Source: Methylophilus sp. (GTDB lineage Bacteria; Pseudomonadota; Gammaproteobacteria; Burkholderiales; Methylophilaceae). From it: a stretch of 64,000 nt of DNA. Positions 1-9,560 of this stretch are shown piece by piece; the first letter of the stretch is position 1; the number at the start of each line of letters is the position of its first letter. The DNA lies in contig NZ_SSGF01000006.1 of assembly GCF_008015755.1 (NCBI RefSeq), forward strand, positions 1 through 64,000, given 5' to 3'. The position numbers were made by a program, and so were the translations under genes. A model generated the notes under the pieces. It was not told the origin of the DNA. It did no database searches and worked only from the letters and a program-made list of their open reading frames with translations.

Positions 1-156
1 ACTTTGGGTTCAACTTTGGGTTCAACTTTGGGTTCAACTTTGGGTTCAACTTTGGGTTCAACTTTGGGTTCAACTTTGGGTTCAACTTTGGGTTCAACTT
101 TGGGTTCAACTTTGGGTTCAATTTTGGGTTCAATTTTGGGTTCAATTTTGGGTTGA
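1..156. repeat. 12-bp in-frame tandem repeat, 13 copies visible
   Basis: Thirteen head-to-tail 12-bp units are visible. Ten are ACTTTGGGTTCA (1-120), two are ATTTTGGGTTCA and the last is ATTTTGGGTTGA. On the minus strand each unit encodes four residues, Pro-Lys-Val-Glu, or Pro-Lys-Ile-Glu in the three units nearest the gene start. The array continues to the window edge, so its full length is unknown. The ten units furthest from the gene start are identical, as expected for recent expansion by replication slippage. Confidence 0.97.
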
Positions 157-584
157 ATAACTGGGGAAGACTTTACTGCCACGGCGGCTGGTTCTGGTGC
201 CACCAGAGGCTTGGCAGGCTCGGTTTTAGACAATTTTTGTGGAGCAACAGCGACGCTTGCAGCGGGCGGCGTTTCTTCAATCTGCGCCTCAGGGACTTCT
301 TGTGCATTGCTTGCAGCCGCCGTGGTTTCAGGCGTATTGGCGGGCGCGACTTCGTTATCCAGCACCACTTCATCATCCGGCAACTCGAGGATAGGCTCAC
401 GGTTGGCCTGGCGGTTCACAACGGTGATTTCTACATTGTCGTGGCTAGATTCAATCACTCTGTCTTTGAGCACAAAAGGCAGCACAATCAACATCAAAAT
501 CACCAGAGTGATTGCACCTACCAACCGCCTGCGGGCCGTTTTCTTGAGCAACAATTCGTTGTCTGTCAAAGCATCTCTCGCCAT
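1..584 (-). CDS. SPOR/DedD-type cell-division protein, N-terminal part (runs off the window)
   Basis: The start is ATG at 584 and the frame stays open to base 1, so the C-terminus is missing. The visible part has a short charged N-terminus with an Arg-Arg-Arg stretch, one membrane segment at about residues 25-40 (LVGAITLVILMLIVLPFVL), then an acidic, Ala/Pro-rich linker. The linker ends in a Pro-Lys-Ile/Val-Glu repeat encoded by the 12-bp tandem repeat. A single inner-membrane helix with a low-complexity periplasmic linker fits DedD-like proteins, whose C-terminal SPOR domain binds septal peptidoglycan; that domain lies outside the window. The position just downstream of accD-folC matches the usual accD-folC-dedD-cvpA-purF order. 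The family is assigned from topology and neighbours, not from the SPOR domain itself. Confidence 0.75.
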   Translation of the reverse strand, partial: MARDALTDNELLLKKTARRRLVGAITLVILMLIVLPFVLKDRVIESSHDNVEITVVNRQANREPILELPDDEVVLDNEVAPANTPETTAAASNAQEVPEAQIEETPPAASVAVAPQKLSKTEPAKPLVAPEPAAVAVKSSPVIQPKIEPKIEPKIEPKVEPKVEPKVEPKVEPKVEPKVEPKVEPKVEPKVEPK

Positions 585-619
585 TATGTTTTGAAGTTCT
601 TACTCAGATCCATGTGCAT

Positions 620-1915
620 TTATGCGCGCCATTGATCAGGCGTTAATTCCAGTATTGCAGCCACGGTAAAGAATGAGCCGAACACGATAATTTTATCATT
701 TTTTGCTGCTTTTTTATAAGCGCTCTGCAATGCAGCTGCTAAATCACTATGCGGATAAATATGTGCCAATGGGACCCTCTGGCTTAAACACGATTGCAAA
801 TAATCCATGCTGGCGGCGCGAGGATGGTCGATGGCGGCAATATGCCACGCATGAATCACCGGATGCAGAATATCCACCACGCTACCAATATCCTTGTCAG
901 ACAACATCGAGAAAACAGCAATCACCTGGCCGCCATCAGCACTCAGGCGCTGCAGGTTATCATGCAATGCACGCGCGGCATGCGGGTTGTGCGCAACATC
1001 CAGAATCACGTCAGGCGACTGTTGTAGGTATTGAAAGCGGCCAGTGACTTCAGTCGCCGTTAATGCATGCAGTAGTTGCGCTTGTGCAACGGGTAAACGG
1101 TTCTGCAAGGCGCGCACGGCAAAGATCACATTAGCGGCATTGTTCCACTGGTAGTGACCAAATAAGCGCAAGTTGCCAATGTCGAGCGCGCCTTGCGCGT
1201 CATGATAATGCGCACGCTGCGTGTCAGAAAGGTCAATCTGATAATCGAGACCAAAGCGGTTTAATTTCACGCCCAGCGCCTCGGCGTAAGCCAATAACGA
1301 GTCTGGCGGTAAAGCATCGCCACAAATGGCGACTTGTTTCTGGCGATAAATACCGGCCTTTTCGTGACCAATCAACTCGCGGGTATCGCCAAGAAATTCC
1401 ATATGGTCAAGGTCGACATTGGTCACAATGGCGCAATCGGCATCGACAATATTGACCGCATCCAGGCGACCGCCCAGGCCGACTTCGAGAATGACTACAT
1501 CCAGCGGTTGTTGCTCAAACGCCCACAATGCCGCCAGTGTGCCCATTTCAAAATAGGTCAGCGTGACATCTCCACGCGCCTGCTCTACGGCGGCAAAAGC
1601 GTCACACAGCAGCGCATCGGCAATCACATGGCCATTAAAGCGCACGCGCTCCTGATAATGCACTAAATGGGGGGAGGTGTAACAGCCGACCTGGTGACCG
1701 GCAGTGCTGTAGATGCGCTCCAGCATGGCGCAGGTAGACCCTTTGCCATTGGTGCCACCAACGGTGATCACGGTAAACGGAAATTGTAGCTGCAAACGCG
1801 CTGCAACCGTTTGCACCCGCCCCAAACCCATTTCTATGGATTTGGGATGTAACGATTCAATGTAGCCAAGCCAACCATCAACAGTTTGCGGAAGCCCGGA
1901 TATCACTGGTGGCAT
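620..1915 (-). CDS. folC: Bifunctional folylpolyglutamate synthase / dihydrofolate synthase FolC
   Basis: This 431-residue cytosolic ligase adds glutamate to dihydropteroate and to tetrahydrofolates, using ATP. The Mur-ligase-type ATP loop GTNGKGSTCAML lies near residues 54-65. Further family blocks are visible: YTSPHLVHYQERVRFNG, the LEVGLGGRLDAVN stretch, and the C-terminal LDVAHNPHAA motif. The length is normal for the family. The ATG overlaps the accD stop by one base (TGATG), which implies translational coupling. The gene sits between accD and the SPOR-type gene, as in many beta- and gammaproteobacteria. Confidence 0.97.
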   Translation of the reverse strand: MPPVISGLPQTVDGWLGYIESLHPKSIEMGLGRVQTVAARLQLQFPFTVITVGGTNGKGSTCAMLERIYSTAGHQVGCYTSPHLVHYQERVRFNGHVIADALLCDAFAAVEQARGDVTLTYFEMGTLAALWAFEQQPLDVVILEVGLGGRLDAVNIVDADCAIVTNVDLDHMEFLGDTRELIGHEKAGIYRQKQVAICGDALPPDSLLAYAEALGVKLNRFGLDYQIDLSDTQRAHYHDAQGALDIGNLRLFGHYQWNNAANVIFAVRALQNRLPVAQAQLLHALTATEVTGRFQYLQQSPDVILDVAHNPHAARALHDNLQRLSADGGQVIAVFSMLSDKDIGSVVDILHPVIHAWHIAAIDHPRAASMDYLQSCLSQRVPLAHIYPHSDLAAALQSAYKKAAKNDKIIVFGSFFTVAAILELTPDQWRA

Positions 1916-2781
1916 CAGGCAGCTTTGGTAATATTCAAGAAATTAGCCAGCAACTGGCTCAATTTGGTACGCATCTCACGACGGTCAATGATCATGTCAA
2001 TCGCGCCATGCGTCAGTAGAAATTCTGCGCGTTGAAAGCCTTCAGGCAAGGTTTCACGCACGGTTTGCTCAATCACGCGTGGGCCGGCAAAGCCGATCAG
2101 TGCATTCGGCTCAGCCACAATCACATCGCCTAGCATCGCAAAGCTGGCTGATACGCCGCCCATGGTCGGGTCCGTCAACACTGAAACATATGGCAACCCT
2201 GCTTCAGACAGCTTGGTCAATGCAGCGCTGGTTTTAGCCATTTGCATCAATGACAGCAAGCCCTCTTGCATACGTGCGCCGCCACTAGCAGAAATACAGA
2301 TAAAGGCAGACTTGTGCTGAATCGCATCTTGTACGCCACGCACAAAACGCTCGCCGACCACAGAACCCATGGAGCCGCCCATAAACTTGAATTCAAACAC
2401 AGCGGCGACGACAGGCACACCATCAATTGCGCCGCGCATCACAATCAGCGCATCTTTTTCTTTCACATCACGCTGAGCCGCTTTCATGCGCTCGGCGTAT
2501 GTTTTACTGTCTTTAAACTTGAGCGCATCAACCGGGCTCACATCAGCACCGATTTCAACCCGGCCCTCAGCATCCAACAACACATTCAGGCGATCACGCG
2601 CACCGAGACGGTGATGATGGCCACACTGCGGGCATACTTCCAGATTGGCATCCAGGTCAGTACGATAAAGCACCGTTTGGCAGGCATCACATTTATGCCA
2701 TAAGCCTTCAGGCACATTACGCTTTTGTACAGAACCAACAGCACGTTTAATTTTTTGTGGAATCTTGTCTAACCAACTCAT
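1915..2781 (-). CDS. accD: Acetyl-CoA carboxylase carboxyltransferase subunit beta
   Basis: AccD pairs with AccA to transfer the carboxyl group from carboxybiotin to acetyl-CoA, the first step of fatty-acid synthesis. The chosen start gives 288 residues beginning MSWLDKI. It has a GGAG ribosome site seven bases upstream; the longer frame from 2820 would add 13 atypical residues. A four-cysteine zinc ribbon (CDAC ... CPQC) lies at about residues 29-51. Crotonase-fold blocks follow, including [26 protein letters not shown] and [12 protein letters not shown]. It is transcribed from the trp genes toward folC. Confidence 0.97.
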   Translation of the reverse strand: MSWLDKIPQKIKRAVGSVQKRNVPEGLWHKCDACQTVLYRTDLDANLEVCPQCGHHHRLGARDRLNVLLDAEGRVEIGADVSPVDALKFKDSKTYAERMKAAQRDVKEKDALIVMRGAIDGVPVVAAVFEFKFMGGSMGSVVGERFVRGVQDAIQHKSAFICISASGGARMQEGLLSLMQMAKTSAALTKLSEAGLPYVSVLTDPTMGGVSASFAMLGDVIVAEPNALIGFAGPRVIEQTVRETLPEGFQRAEFLLTHGAIDMIIDRREMRTKLSQLLANFLNITKAA

Positions 2782-2832
2782 AGCTTCTCCTGCTTTGATA
2801 TTGCGATATTCTGAGGACATAGATTTAACGCC

Positions 2833-3633
2833 CTATACAGAGTCAATCGCAGCACGCAACTCATGCATTAATGCCTGCACATTCGCAACCAGATTGCCGG
2901 CGTCAGAACTTTCAATCGCCAGCACCATGCGACTACCGACCACGACGGCATCCGCAATCGCAGCTACTTCACGTGCTGTGGCAGCATCTTTCACGCCGAA
3001 TCCAACACCTATCGGCATGCTGGTTTGTTTACGGATGTCTGCCACGCGTTTTTTCACTTCTACAATATCCAGGTTAGCTGCCCCGGTCACGCCTTTAAGC
3101 GAGACGTAATATAGGAAGCCCGTGGCCTGCTTCACAATCAATTCAGTCCGGGATGGTTCGGTGGTCGGCGATAGCAGAAAAATGCTGTCAATATCGGCGG
3201 CAGCCAGTTGCTGATTAAATACCTCGCACTCCTCAGGTGGATAATCCACCGTCAGTACACCATCCACGCCCGAATCTTTGGCCAACGCTACGAACTGCGC
3301 GCTGCCCATGGCTTCGATTGGGTTGGCATAACCCATCAATACGATAGGGGTTGTTTGATTGGTTTCGCGAAACGCTTTGACCATCGCCAGCACTTTACGC
3401 AGGCCCATTTTGTGTACCAATGCACGCTCACTGGCGCGCTGGATCACCGGACCATCTGCCATAGGATCAGAAAAAGGCACGCCTAGCTCGATCATGTCGG
3501 CGCCCGCCTCTACCAAGGCATGCAACAAAGGCACGGTATGATCTGGATGTGGGTCACCGGCCGTAATGTAGGGAATCAGTGCCTTTTTACCTTGCGCCTT
3601 AAGCGTGGCGAATACAGATTGAATGCGAGACAT
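2833..3633 (-). CDS. trpA: Tryptophan synthase alpha chain
   Basis: TrpA cleaves indole-3-glycerol phosphate to indole and glyceraldehyde-3-phosphate, and passes indole to TrpB. The protein has 266 residues and a TIM-barrel fold. Family motifs include IPYITAGDP near the start, the catalytic glutamate in MIELGVPFSDPMADGP, and VDGVLTVDYPPEE carrying the second acid. The C-terminal phosphate-binding region contains GVGFGVKD and ADAVVVGSR. It lies between trpB and accD, separated from trpB by 94 bases that hold a strong hairpin. Confidence 0.97.
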   Translation of the reverse strand: MSRIQSVFATLKAQGKKALIPYITAGDPHPDHTVPLLHALVEAGADMIELGVPFSDPMADGPVIQRASERALVHKMGLRKVLAMVKAFRETNQTTPIVLMGYANPIEAMGSAQFVALAKDSGVDGVLTVDYPPEECEVFNQQLAAADIDSIFLLSPTTEPSRTELIVKQATGFLYYVSLKGVTGAANLDIVEVKKRVADIRKQTSMPIGVGFGVKDAATAREVAAIADAVVVGSRMVLAIESSDAGNLVANVQALMHELRAAIDSV

Positions 3634-3680
3634 AAGAGTGCTTTTTAAATTAATTCAAATAAAGACCGAAGAATTGTCGT

Positions 3681-3719
3681 GCTGTTTGCGCTGGATAATC
3701 TTTTTCCAGCGCAAACAGC
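3681..3719 (-). promoter_or_regulatory. Perfect 14-bp inverted repeat between trpB and trpA
   Basis: The arms GCTGTTTGCGCTGG (3681-3694) and CCAGCGCAAACAGC (3706-3719) are perfectly complementary around an 11-base loop. The repeat starts nine bases after the trpB stop on the transcribed strand. There is no run of U after the stem, so it is not a classical intrinsic terminator. It may be an RNA processing or stabilising element that sets the TrpA:TrpB ratio, or a partial terminator. The structure is certain; the role is inferred. Confidence 0.7.
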
Positions 3720-3727
3720 AGCAGAGG

Positions 3728-4930
3728 TTACAAGCTAATATTAGCTAAACGCGCTACGGTGTTGATGTCTTTGTCACCGCGACCGGAAAGGTTTACCAGT
3801 ACGACTTGGTCCGGAGACATGGTTTTGGCAAGCTTTTCTGCATAGGCCAGTGCATGACTGGATTCCAAGGCAGGAATAATGCCTTCAGTGCGGCACAGAT
3901 TATGAAATGCAGCCATAGCTTCTTCGTCAGTAATCGCCACATATTCAGCACGATTGATGTCTTTTAACCAGGCATGCTCTGGGCCGACGCCTGGATAGTC
4001 CAAGCCTGCAGAAATAGAATGTGTTTCGATGATATTGCCGTCCTCATCTTGCATCAGGTAAGTACGGTTGCCGTGCAACACGCCGATCGGACTATTGGCG
4101 GTTAATGGTGCGGCGTGCTGACCAGTACTCAATCCATGACCACCGGCTTCAACACCTATTAAGCGCACACCTTCTACATCAATGTATGGATAAAAAATCC
4201 CCATAGCGTTAGAGCCACCACCAACACAGGCGACAACCGCATCTGGCTGGCGGCCTATCATTTCCTGCATTTGCTCTTTGGCTTCAATGCCAATGATCGC
4301 TTGAAAATCACGTACCATCATCGGGTAAGGATGTGGGCCAGCCACGGTGCCGATAATGTAAAAAGTATTGGAAATATTGGTCACCCAGTCACGCATGGCT
4401 TCATTCAATGCGTCTTTGAGGGTTTTGGAGCCACTCTCGACGGGTACAACCGTAGCACCGAGCAGCTTCATACGGAATACATTAGGCGCTTGACGCTTCA
4501 CGTCTTCCGCGCCCATGTACACCACACATTCCAGGCCCAAACGTGCAGCAATGGTTGCTGTCGCCACACCATGCTGGCCTGCGCCAGTTTCTGCAATCAC
4601 GCGTGGCTTACCCATGCGTTTGGCCAACAATGCCTGACCAATGGTGTTGTTGATTTTATGCGCACCGGTGTGGTTTAAATCTTCACGCTTGAGATAGATT
4701 TGCGCGCCACCGACTTTGTCGGAGAGGCGCTTCGCGTGGTAAATCGGGCTAGGACGACCGACAAAATGCTTAAGGTCATAAGCATACTCAGCCAAAAACT
4801 CAGGGTCGTGACGATACTTCTCATACATCACCCGCAACTCATCCAGAGCTTCAACCAACGTTTCTGAAACAAAAACGCCACCAAAAGGGCCAAAATGACC
4901 GTGCTCATCTGGCATGTCATAGACTTGCAT
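3728..4930 (-). CDS. trpB: Tryptophan synthase beta chain
   Basis: TrpB condenses indole with serine to give tryptophan, using pyridoxal phosphate. The protein has 400 residues. The PLP lysine lies in the HTGAHKINN motif near residue 92. The phosphate-binding loop is VGGGSNAMG and the C-terminal motif is [10 protein letters not shown]. The N-terminal FGPFGGVFV block supports the annotated start. The gene lies 50 bases after trpF and upstream of trpA. Confidence 0.98.
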   Translation of the reverse strand: MQVYDMPDEHGHFGPFGGVFVSETLVEALDELRVMYEKYRHDPEFLAEYAYDLKHFVGRPSPIYHAKRLSDKVGGAQIYLKREDLNHTGAHKINNTIGQALLAKRMGKPRVIAETGAGQHGVATATIAARLGLECVVYMGAEDVKRQAPNVFRMKLLGATVVPVESGSKTLKDALNEAMRDWVTNISNTFYIIGTVAGPHPYPMMVRDFQAIIGIEAKEQMQEMIGRQPDAVVACVGGGSNAMGIFYPYIDVEGVRLIGVEAGGHGLSTGQHAAPLTANSPIGVLHGNRTYLMQDEDGNIIETHSISAGLDYPGVGPEHAWLKDINRAEYVAITDEEAMAAFHNLCRTEGIIPALESSHALAYAEKLAKTMSPDQVVLVNLSGRGDKDINTVARLANISL

Positions 4931-4980
4931 GCATTACTCCGTCTCTCGTTTTTTACTCAAACCGCCCATTACGTTCTGCA

Positions 4981-5610
4981 TCACACTGCATCACACTGCA
5001 TCACCTGCTGCATGAATGCAGCTATCTTTTGCGGGGACTTAATCCCCTTTTGCGCTTCCACCCCGCCACTCACGTCCAGCGCATAAGGCTGCACCTGACG
5101 TGCGGCTTGCATGACATTGTCAGGATTCAAACCACCCGCCAATATGATTGGCTTTTGCAAACCGGCAGGAATCAAAGACCAGTCAAATGCTTCACCAGTG
5201 CCGCCTACCGCTTTTTCGGAGTAAGTATCCAACAACAAAGCAGTCGCTGACGCAAAATCAAGCTCGCATTGTACCAAATTTAGCCCTGGTTTGACGCGGA
5301 TTGCTTTGTAATATGGCAGATTAAATTGCGCGCAATAGTCTGCAGATTCATCGCCGTGAAACTGCAAACAATCCAGACCTGCAACGGCAATCACCTGTTG
5401 CACCTCTTCGACCTCCGCATTCACAAACAAGCCGACCTTACTCACAAACGGCGGCAAGCTGGCGGTGATGTTTGACACTTGCGCTGCAGTCACCGCTCGC
5501 GGACTAGGGGCATAAAATACAAAGCCCAAAGCATCTGCCCCTGCTGCAATGGCCGTCAGCGCATCGTCCAAACGGGTGATTCCGCAAATTTTAACCCTAG
5601 TTCTTGTCAT
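4981..5610 (-). CDS. trpF: Phosphoribosylanthranilate isomerase
   Basis: TrpF isomerises N-(5'-phosphoribosyl)anthranilate in tryptophan synthesis. The ATG at 5610 gives 209 residues beginning MTRTRVKICGITR; the catalytic cysteine is in the VKICGI motif. A longer frame from a TTG at 5643 would overlap truA and add atypical residues, so it was not used. Other family blocks are FHGDES, a central aspartate segment (LLLDTYSEKAVGGTGEAFDW) and the C-terminal ILAGGLNPDNV ... LDVSGGVE. The last codons include a 10-bp direct repeat (TCACACTGCA, twice from 4981). The order truA-trpF-trpB-trpA is common in betaproteobacteria. Confidence 0.96.
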   Translation of the reverse strand: MTRTRVKICGITRLDDALTAIAAGADALGFVFYAPSPRAVTAAQVSNITASLPPFVSKVGLFVNAEVEEVQQVIAVAGLDCLQFHGDESADYCAQFNLPYYKAIRVKPGLNLVQCELDFASATALLLDTYSEKAVGGTGEAFDWSLIPAGLQKPIILAGGLNPDNVMQAARQVQPYALDVSGGVEAQKGIKSPQKIAAFMQQVMQCDAV

Positions 5611-5630
5611 GTTTTTTTGAGTCACTCTCT

Positions 5631-6404
5631 TTAATCCCAGCAAGCCTCAGAAGACGGCAATTCCCAGCTGGGGTCATAATCGACACCGGTAAAATACAGG
5701 CCATCCGGCATAAATGTGGGCGGTGAAAGACGTCTATCCTGGTGCTGCAACAAGTCAGCAAATTCGGCGACGCTTAATTTGCCTTGGCCAACATAGACCA
5801 GGGCACCAACCATATTGCGAATCTGATGTTGCAAAAAGGCATTCGCCTGAAAGCTAAAAATAATGTAACGACCGTGTTGCCTCACCTCTGCGCGATGCAT
5901 GGTACGCACAGGCGTGCTGGCCTGACATTCACTGGCGCGAAATGCACTGAAATCATGCTCGCCTAGCAGCACTGGGACGGCCTGCTGCATCGCTTCAAGC
6001 TTGAGCGGCCGGTGGTACCAACCCACACGTCCATGCTGGCTTGCGGGTGCCACGGCATGATTGTAGAGCACGTACTGGTAACTACGGGCACGGGCACTAA
6101 ACCTGGCGTGAAAATCATCCGCAACCTCAGCCGCCCACAACACCCTTACCCAGGCAGGCAAATGGGCATTGGCCCCTCGTACCCAAGCGCTCAATGGCCT
6201 GACCACAGAGGTTTCAAAATGCGCCACCTGCATCAAGGCATGCACGCCAGAGTCGGTACGCCCGGCCGCATGCAAACGTACTTTTTCGCCACCGACCGCG
6301 GCAATCGCAGACTCAATCGCATCCTGTACGCCCAATGCATTCGGCTGACTTTGCCACCCCTGAAAATAGGCGCCGTGATATTCAATGCCAATCGCAATTT
6401 TCAT
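5631..6404 (-). CDS. truA: tRNA pseudouridine(38-40) synthase TruA
   Basis: TruA converts uridines 38-40 of the tRNA anticodon stem to pseudouridine. The protein has 257 residues. The N-terminal IGIEYHGAYFQGWQSQ block is typical. The catalytic aspartate lies in AAGRTDSGVHA near residue 51. Later blocks are ARFSARARSYQYVL and FLQHQIRNMVG. The gene lies between fimV and trpF, 20 bases before the trpF start. Confidence 0.97.
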   Translation of the reverse strand: MKIAIGIEYHGAYFQGWQSQPNALGVQDAIESAIAAVGGEKVRLHAAGRTDSGVHALMQVAHFETSVVRPLSAWVRGANAHLPAWVRVLWAAEVADDFHARFSARARSYQYVLYNHAVAPASQHGRVGWYHRPLKLEAMQQAVPVLLGEHDFSAFRASECQASTPVRTMHRAEVRQHGRYIIFSFQANAFLQHQIRNMVGALVYVGQGKLSVAEFADLLQHQDRRLSPPTFMPDGLYFTGVDYDPSWELPSSEACWD

Positions 6405-6478
6405 GGCGCCTAGTATAAGGGCTGCCTGCGATTACGCCAAATCAGGCCACCCCTGCTTTGTGCTAGCCCATAAATGAA

Positions 6479-6500
6479 CAAGGCCGGAAACCCGGCCTTG
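6479..6500 (-). terminator. Hairpin terminator after fimV
   Basis: The arms CAAGGCCGG and CCGGCCTTG pair around a four-base loop, starting two bases after the fimV stop. The following U-rich stretch on the transcribed strand is weak (TTCATTT), so termination may be incomplete. Confidence 0.65.
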
Positions 6501-6502
6501 AT

Positions 6503-9427
6503 TTACACGATTTTTGCAAGCAGTTCACTCGCTCGCTGCCGTTGCCGTTCACCACCTTCGGCAAGCACTTCATCAATCAGTTCCTTGGCACCCACCACAT
6601 CTTCCATATCGATATAAGCCTGAATCAAGTCCAGCTTGGTGTTCACTTCTTCTGGCTCATCGGCAATCGCGTCAGTGTTGCTTGCCGCAGCTTCAGCCAC
6701 ATCTAGCGAAATCTCAGGAAATGCAGCACTGTCTGCTGCCATCTCTTCCATGGCTGGCGCCTCATTTAATGCTGCTTCAGCAGAGCCGAGGCTGATTTCT
6801 TCAATCTCTAGCGCATCCTCATCTATGGCGCCAGCCTTAACCGCGTCATTAGGGCCGCCCAATTCCAGCGACAACTCAGGCAAAGATTCAAACACAGCAT
6901 CTTCACTGGACAATGTTGGCTCACCTGGCGCGGTAGACAAAGACTGACTCATCCCAGCATCAGCACTTTGCGCACTGTCATCCAGATTCAGAGAAGGTAA
7001 GTCTAGCGCCTTAGGCTTCAATGCCAAATCAGTCTCTACACCTGCATCATCAGCCAAGCGATCAGCTACCGGTGTCTCGACAACAGAGTCAACCTCAAAG
7101 CGCAGCGGATTGGCCGCAGCTGCCAGTTCGGCTGACTGCGTTTGCGCAAATTCAATTGCTGTGTCAGTCGCTTGTGGCGTTGCCACATCAGCAGGTACGT
7201 CCACTGAAAAGGTTTCTGCATCACTCGCGACAGCGGGTGTTTCGGCCAAGGATGATATTGTTGCTGCCTCTGCAGCTGCGGCGACATTGACCGGGCGTAC
7301 AGCCGATTCTTCGCTAGCCGCCACAGCTTCTGACGCACCATCAAACTCTAATGCAGGCGCCTCAAAATTAAAATGATAGGCATCCTCTTCGTTTTCGTTT
7401 TGCGCCTCCGTCACTGGCAAGGCGGCTGTTGAAGCCACTATAGAAGCATCGCTAGCGCCCGATGGCACGCTTTGGTAGAACGCATTATCAGGATCCAGCT
7501 TTTGACCCATCGCACTGATTTTTGCCCAGGTAGCATCTGCAGACCCGGCTTTGGCATAAACGTCGCCAGCCAAAGACTCAAATGCCGCTTTATTGCCAGT
7601 TGTTTGATAAATTTCCAGCAACTTCAATTTGAGTTCCTGACGCTCAGGGTCTTTTTGAATCGCATCTTTAAGGATCTCTTCGGCTTGGGCGTCACGACCA
7701 TAGGCCATATACACCTCTGCCTCGGCAATCGGGTCTACGTCATGCGAATCTATCATGCCGCCGACACCGCTTTGAGAGAAGTCAGTTAAGAATGAGGTGT
7801 CGCCAGAGGCCGCTGCCTGTGTATCGCCGAACACGGTATTGTTCTGCATTTCGGTGGCGGGTGACGTCACGATGACGTCTTCAAAATTATCAATCTGCTT
7901 TTTACGACGGATACGGATCAACGCCCACACACAAAGCAACACAGGCAATGCAATTAAGGCCAAGGGCAAGACTGGGCTAATATTTTTTAGCCGCTCAAAC
8001 AACACATGCATAAAGGACGGCTGCGGCACCGCAACGTCTGTCGCTGAAGCGTCAACCGCGACTTCGGGCTTCGCTGCTTCGGCGACAGGTGCAGGTTTCT
8101 CTGCAACAGCAGGCACTGGGGATGCGGGCTGCGCTGTGGCTTTATCCTCAGTAGCGGCTTTAGGCGTAGCCTGCGCTTCTGGTTTTGCCTCTACTTTAGG
8201 TTCGTTTTTTGCCTGGGCAGCTGCATTTTCTTCTGCTTGCGCCATGGCACTATTCTTCATGTCCATCAACTTCTTCATGTCTGCGACTTGTTTCTCAAGC
8301 GCAGCAGCACGAGACTGTTCTTCTTTAATGGCATTTGCCTTGGCAGTGGCATCTTCTTGTGCCGCAGTCGCTGAGGCCTTAGACGCCGTTTTATCCGCTT
8401 GAGTGGTCGACTTTTCATCACCAGCAGACAGTTTCAAGACATCTTTACCTGGCTTGGCCTGAGGCGCTGGCTTCTCACCTGCCGCGCCAATTTTGCCTGC
8501 GGATTGCTGTGTATTGCCACCTGTTTGACTAGCTGCGCTCTCCTTAACCACTTTCGCCAGTGAATTTTTGTAGGCTTGCCAATTTGTCGCATGTTCAGCA
8601 ATCAAGGTTTTTGCTTGTGGACGGCTAATGCTATCTAAGGTTGCCTGGTCTGGCAGGCGAATAATTTTGCCCACCTTTAAGCGGTTCATGTTTTTACCAT
8701 CAAACGCCTGCTGGTTAGACTGGTAAAGTGCCACCAGCATTTGCTCAACGCTGACGTTGTCCGGCTTCATTTGCCTGGCAATCGCATACAAAGTATCGCC
8801 ACGCTCTGTCGTCAAGGCATCTTTTGTGTCCGCTAGCGTCTCGTCAGCGACAGCTTTAGGCACTGACTTGGTGATTGCTGACTTGGATGGTAGTGGCTTT
8901 CTGGCTTCTGGCGCAGTGTTCTGCGTTACCTCGCGAGGGATGGCGGCCGGAGCGCTACTCGTGGGCGCAGGTGTCACTGTCCGAGCACTTTGCGGCAGCC
9001 CGCCAGATTCAGACACATAGTTAGAGTTAAAGCCAGGGGGATCCAGCAACAAGGTGTATTCCTTGACCAGGCGGCCGGTCGGCCAATCTACCTGAATTAA
9101 CATATCCAAAAAGGCTTCGGTAATCGGTTGCGAGCTGGTCAGCTTAAGGATGGGCTGACCTTTGGTATTGTTGCCAACTTCAATTTTAATAAAAGGGTAA
9201 GAAGCCGGTTTTTCCAGCATCTGGTCCTGATAGACCTGTTCGCTCGCCAGCGCAGCTTGAATGCTGTTGAGTTCGCTGGGCGTGACTGCCAACAGCTCAA
9301 TTTCCGCATTAAGCGGCTCCCCGAGTTTTGAGCTGGAAATCATGCCCCCCAAACCGGCGGCATGCGCCGAGAGGGCCGTACTCAAACTCAAGGCAAAGGC
9401 TATTTTTTTTAATTGAAATTTACTCAC
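6503..9427 (-). CDS. fimV: FimV-type pilus assembly / polar hub protein
   Basis: This is a 974-residue inner-membrane protein of the FimV/HubP family, which organises type IV pilus assembly and polar localisation in relatives. It has a signal peptide at residues 1-23 and the FimV N-terminal domain (GLGGMISSSKLGEPLNAEIEL). A LysM domain at about 208-260 begins RGDTLYAIARQM. A Lys/Ala/Glu-rich coiled stretch follows, then a membrane helix near residue 495 followed by RIRRKK. A long acidic cytoplasmic region ends in the conserved C-terminal helical domain (KLDLIQAYIDMEDVVGAKEL). The start codon is GTG, seven bases after AAGGG. Its place between asd and truA is the usual one. Confidence 0.94.
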   Translation of the reverse strand: MSKFQLKKIAFALSLSTALSAHAAGLGGMISSSKLGEPLNAEIELLAVTPSELNSIQAALASEQVYQDQMLEKPASYPFIKIEVGNNTKGQPILKLTSSQPITEAFLDMLIQVDWPTGRLVKEYTLLLDPPGFNSNYVSESGGLPQSARTVTPAPTSSAPAAIPREVTQNTAPEARKPLPSKSAITKSVPKAVADETLADTKDALTTERGDTLYAIARQMKPDNVSVEQMLVALYQSNQQAFDGKNMNRLKVGKIIRLPDQATLDSISRPQAKTLIAEHATNWQAYKNSLAKVVKESAASQTGGNTQQSAGKIGAAGEKPAPQAKPGKDVLKLSAGDEKSTTQADKTASKASATAAQEDATAKANAIKEEQSRAAALEKQVADMKKLMDMKNSAMAQAEENAAAQAKNEPKVEAKPEAQATPKAATEDKATAQPASPVPAVAEKPAPVAEAAKPEVAVDASATDVAVPQPSFMHVLFERLKNISPVLPLALIALPVLLCVWALIRIRRKKQIDNFEDVIVTSPATEMQNNTVFGDTQAAASGDTSFLTDFSQSGVGGMIDSHDVDPIAEAEVYMAYGRDAQAEEILKDAIQKDPERQELKLKLLEIYQTTGNKAAFESLAGDVYAKAGSADATWAKISAMGQKLDPDNAFYQSVPSGASDASIVASTAALPVTEAQNENEEDAYHFNFEAPALEFDGASEAVAASEESAVRPVNVAAAAEAATISSLAETPAVASDAETFSVDVPADVATPQATDTAIEFAQTQSAELAAAANPLRFEVDSVVETPVADRLADDAGVETDLALKPKALDLPSLNLDDSAQSADAGMSQSLSTAPGEPTLSSEDAVFESLPELSLELGGPNDAVKAGAIDEDALEIEEISLGSAEAALNEAPAMEEMAADSAAFPEISLDVAEAAASNTDAIADEPEEVNTKLDLIQAYIDMEDVVGAKELIDEVLAEGGERQRQRASELLAKIV

Positions 9428-9560
9428 CGATTAACCCTTATTCATTCATGGCGTTTGTCAAAATAGCATCATTCAGACAGCCACGCAAGCGCGCCCAGGC
9501 GGCTTTGGAGCAATAAATACACCGATTTGAAGCTATAGTCCCCATTAAACAGGATTATAT

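Noticed and set aside
1-156. Short tandem repeats as a CRISPR array
   Set aside because: The units are 12 bases, head to tail without spacers, and are read through in frame as a Pro-Lys-Val-Glu repeat of a minus-strand gene.
153-635. Plus-strand frames over the start of the window
   Set aside because: They lie opposite the SPOR/DedD-type gene, have no ribosome site and no recognisable protein features.
4975-5005. 10-bp direct repeat TCACACTGCA at the trpF end as a regulatory element
   Set aside because: It lies in the last codons of trpF and just after them, has only two full copies and shows no symmetry or promoter context.
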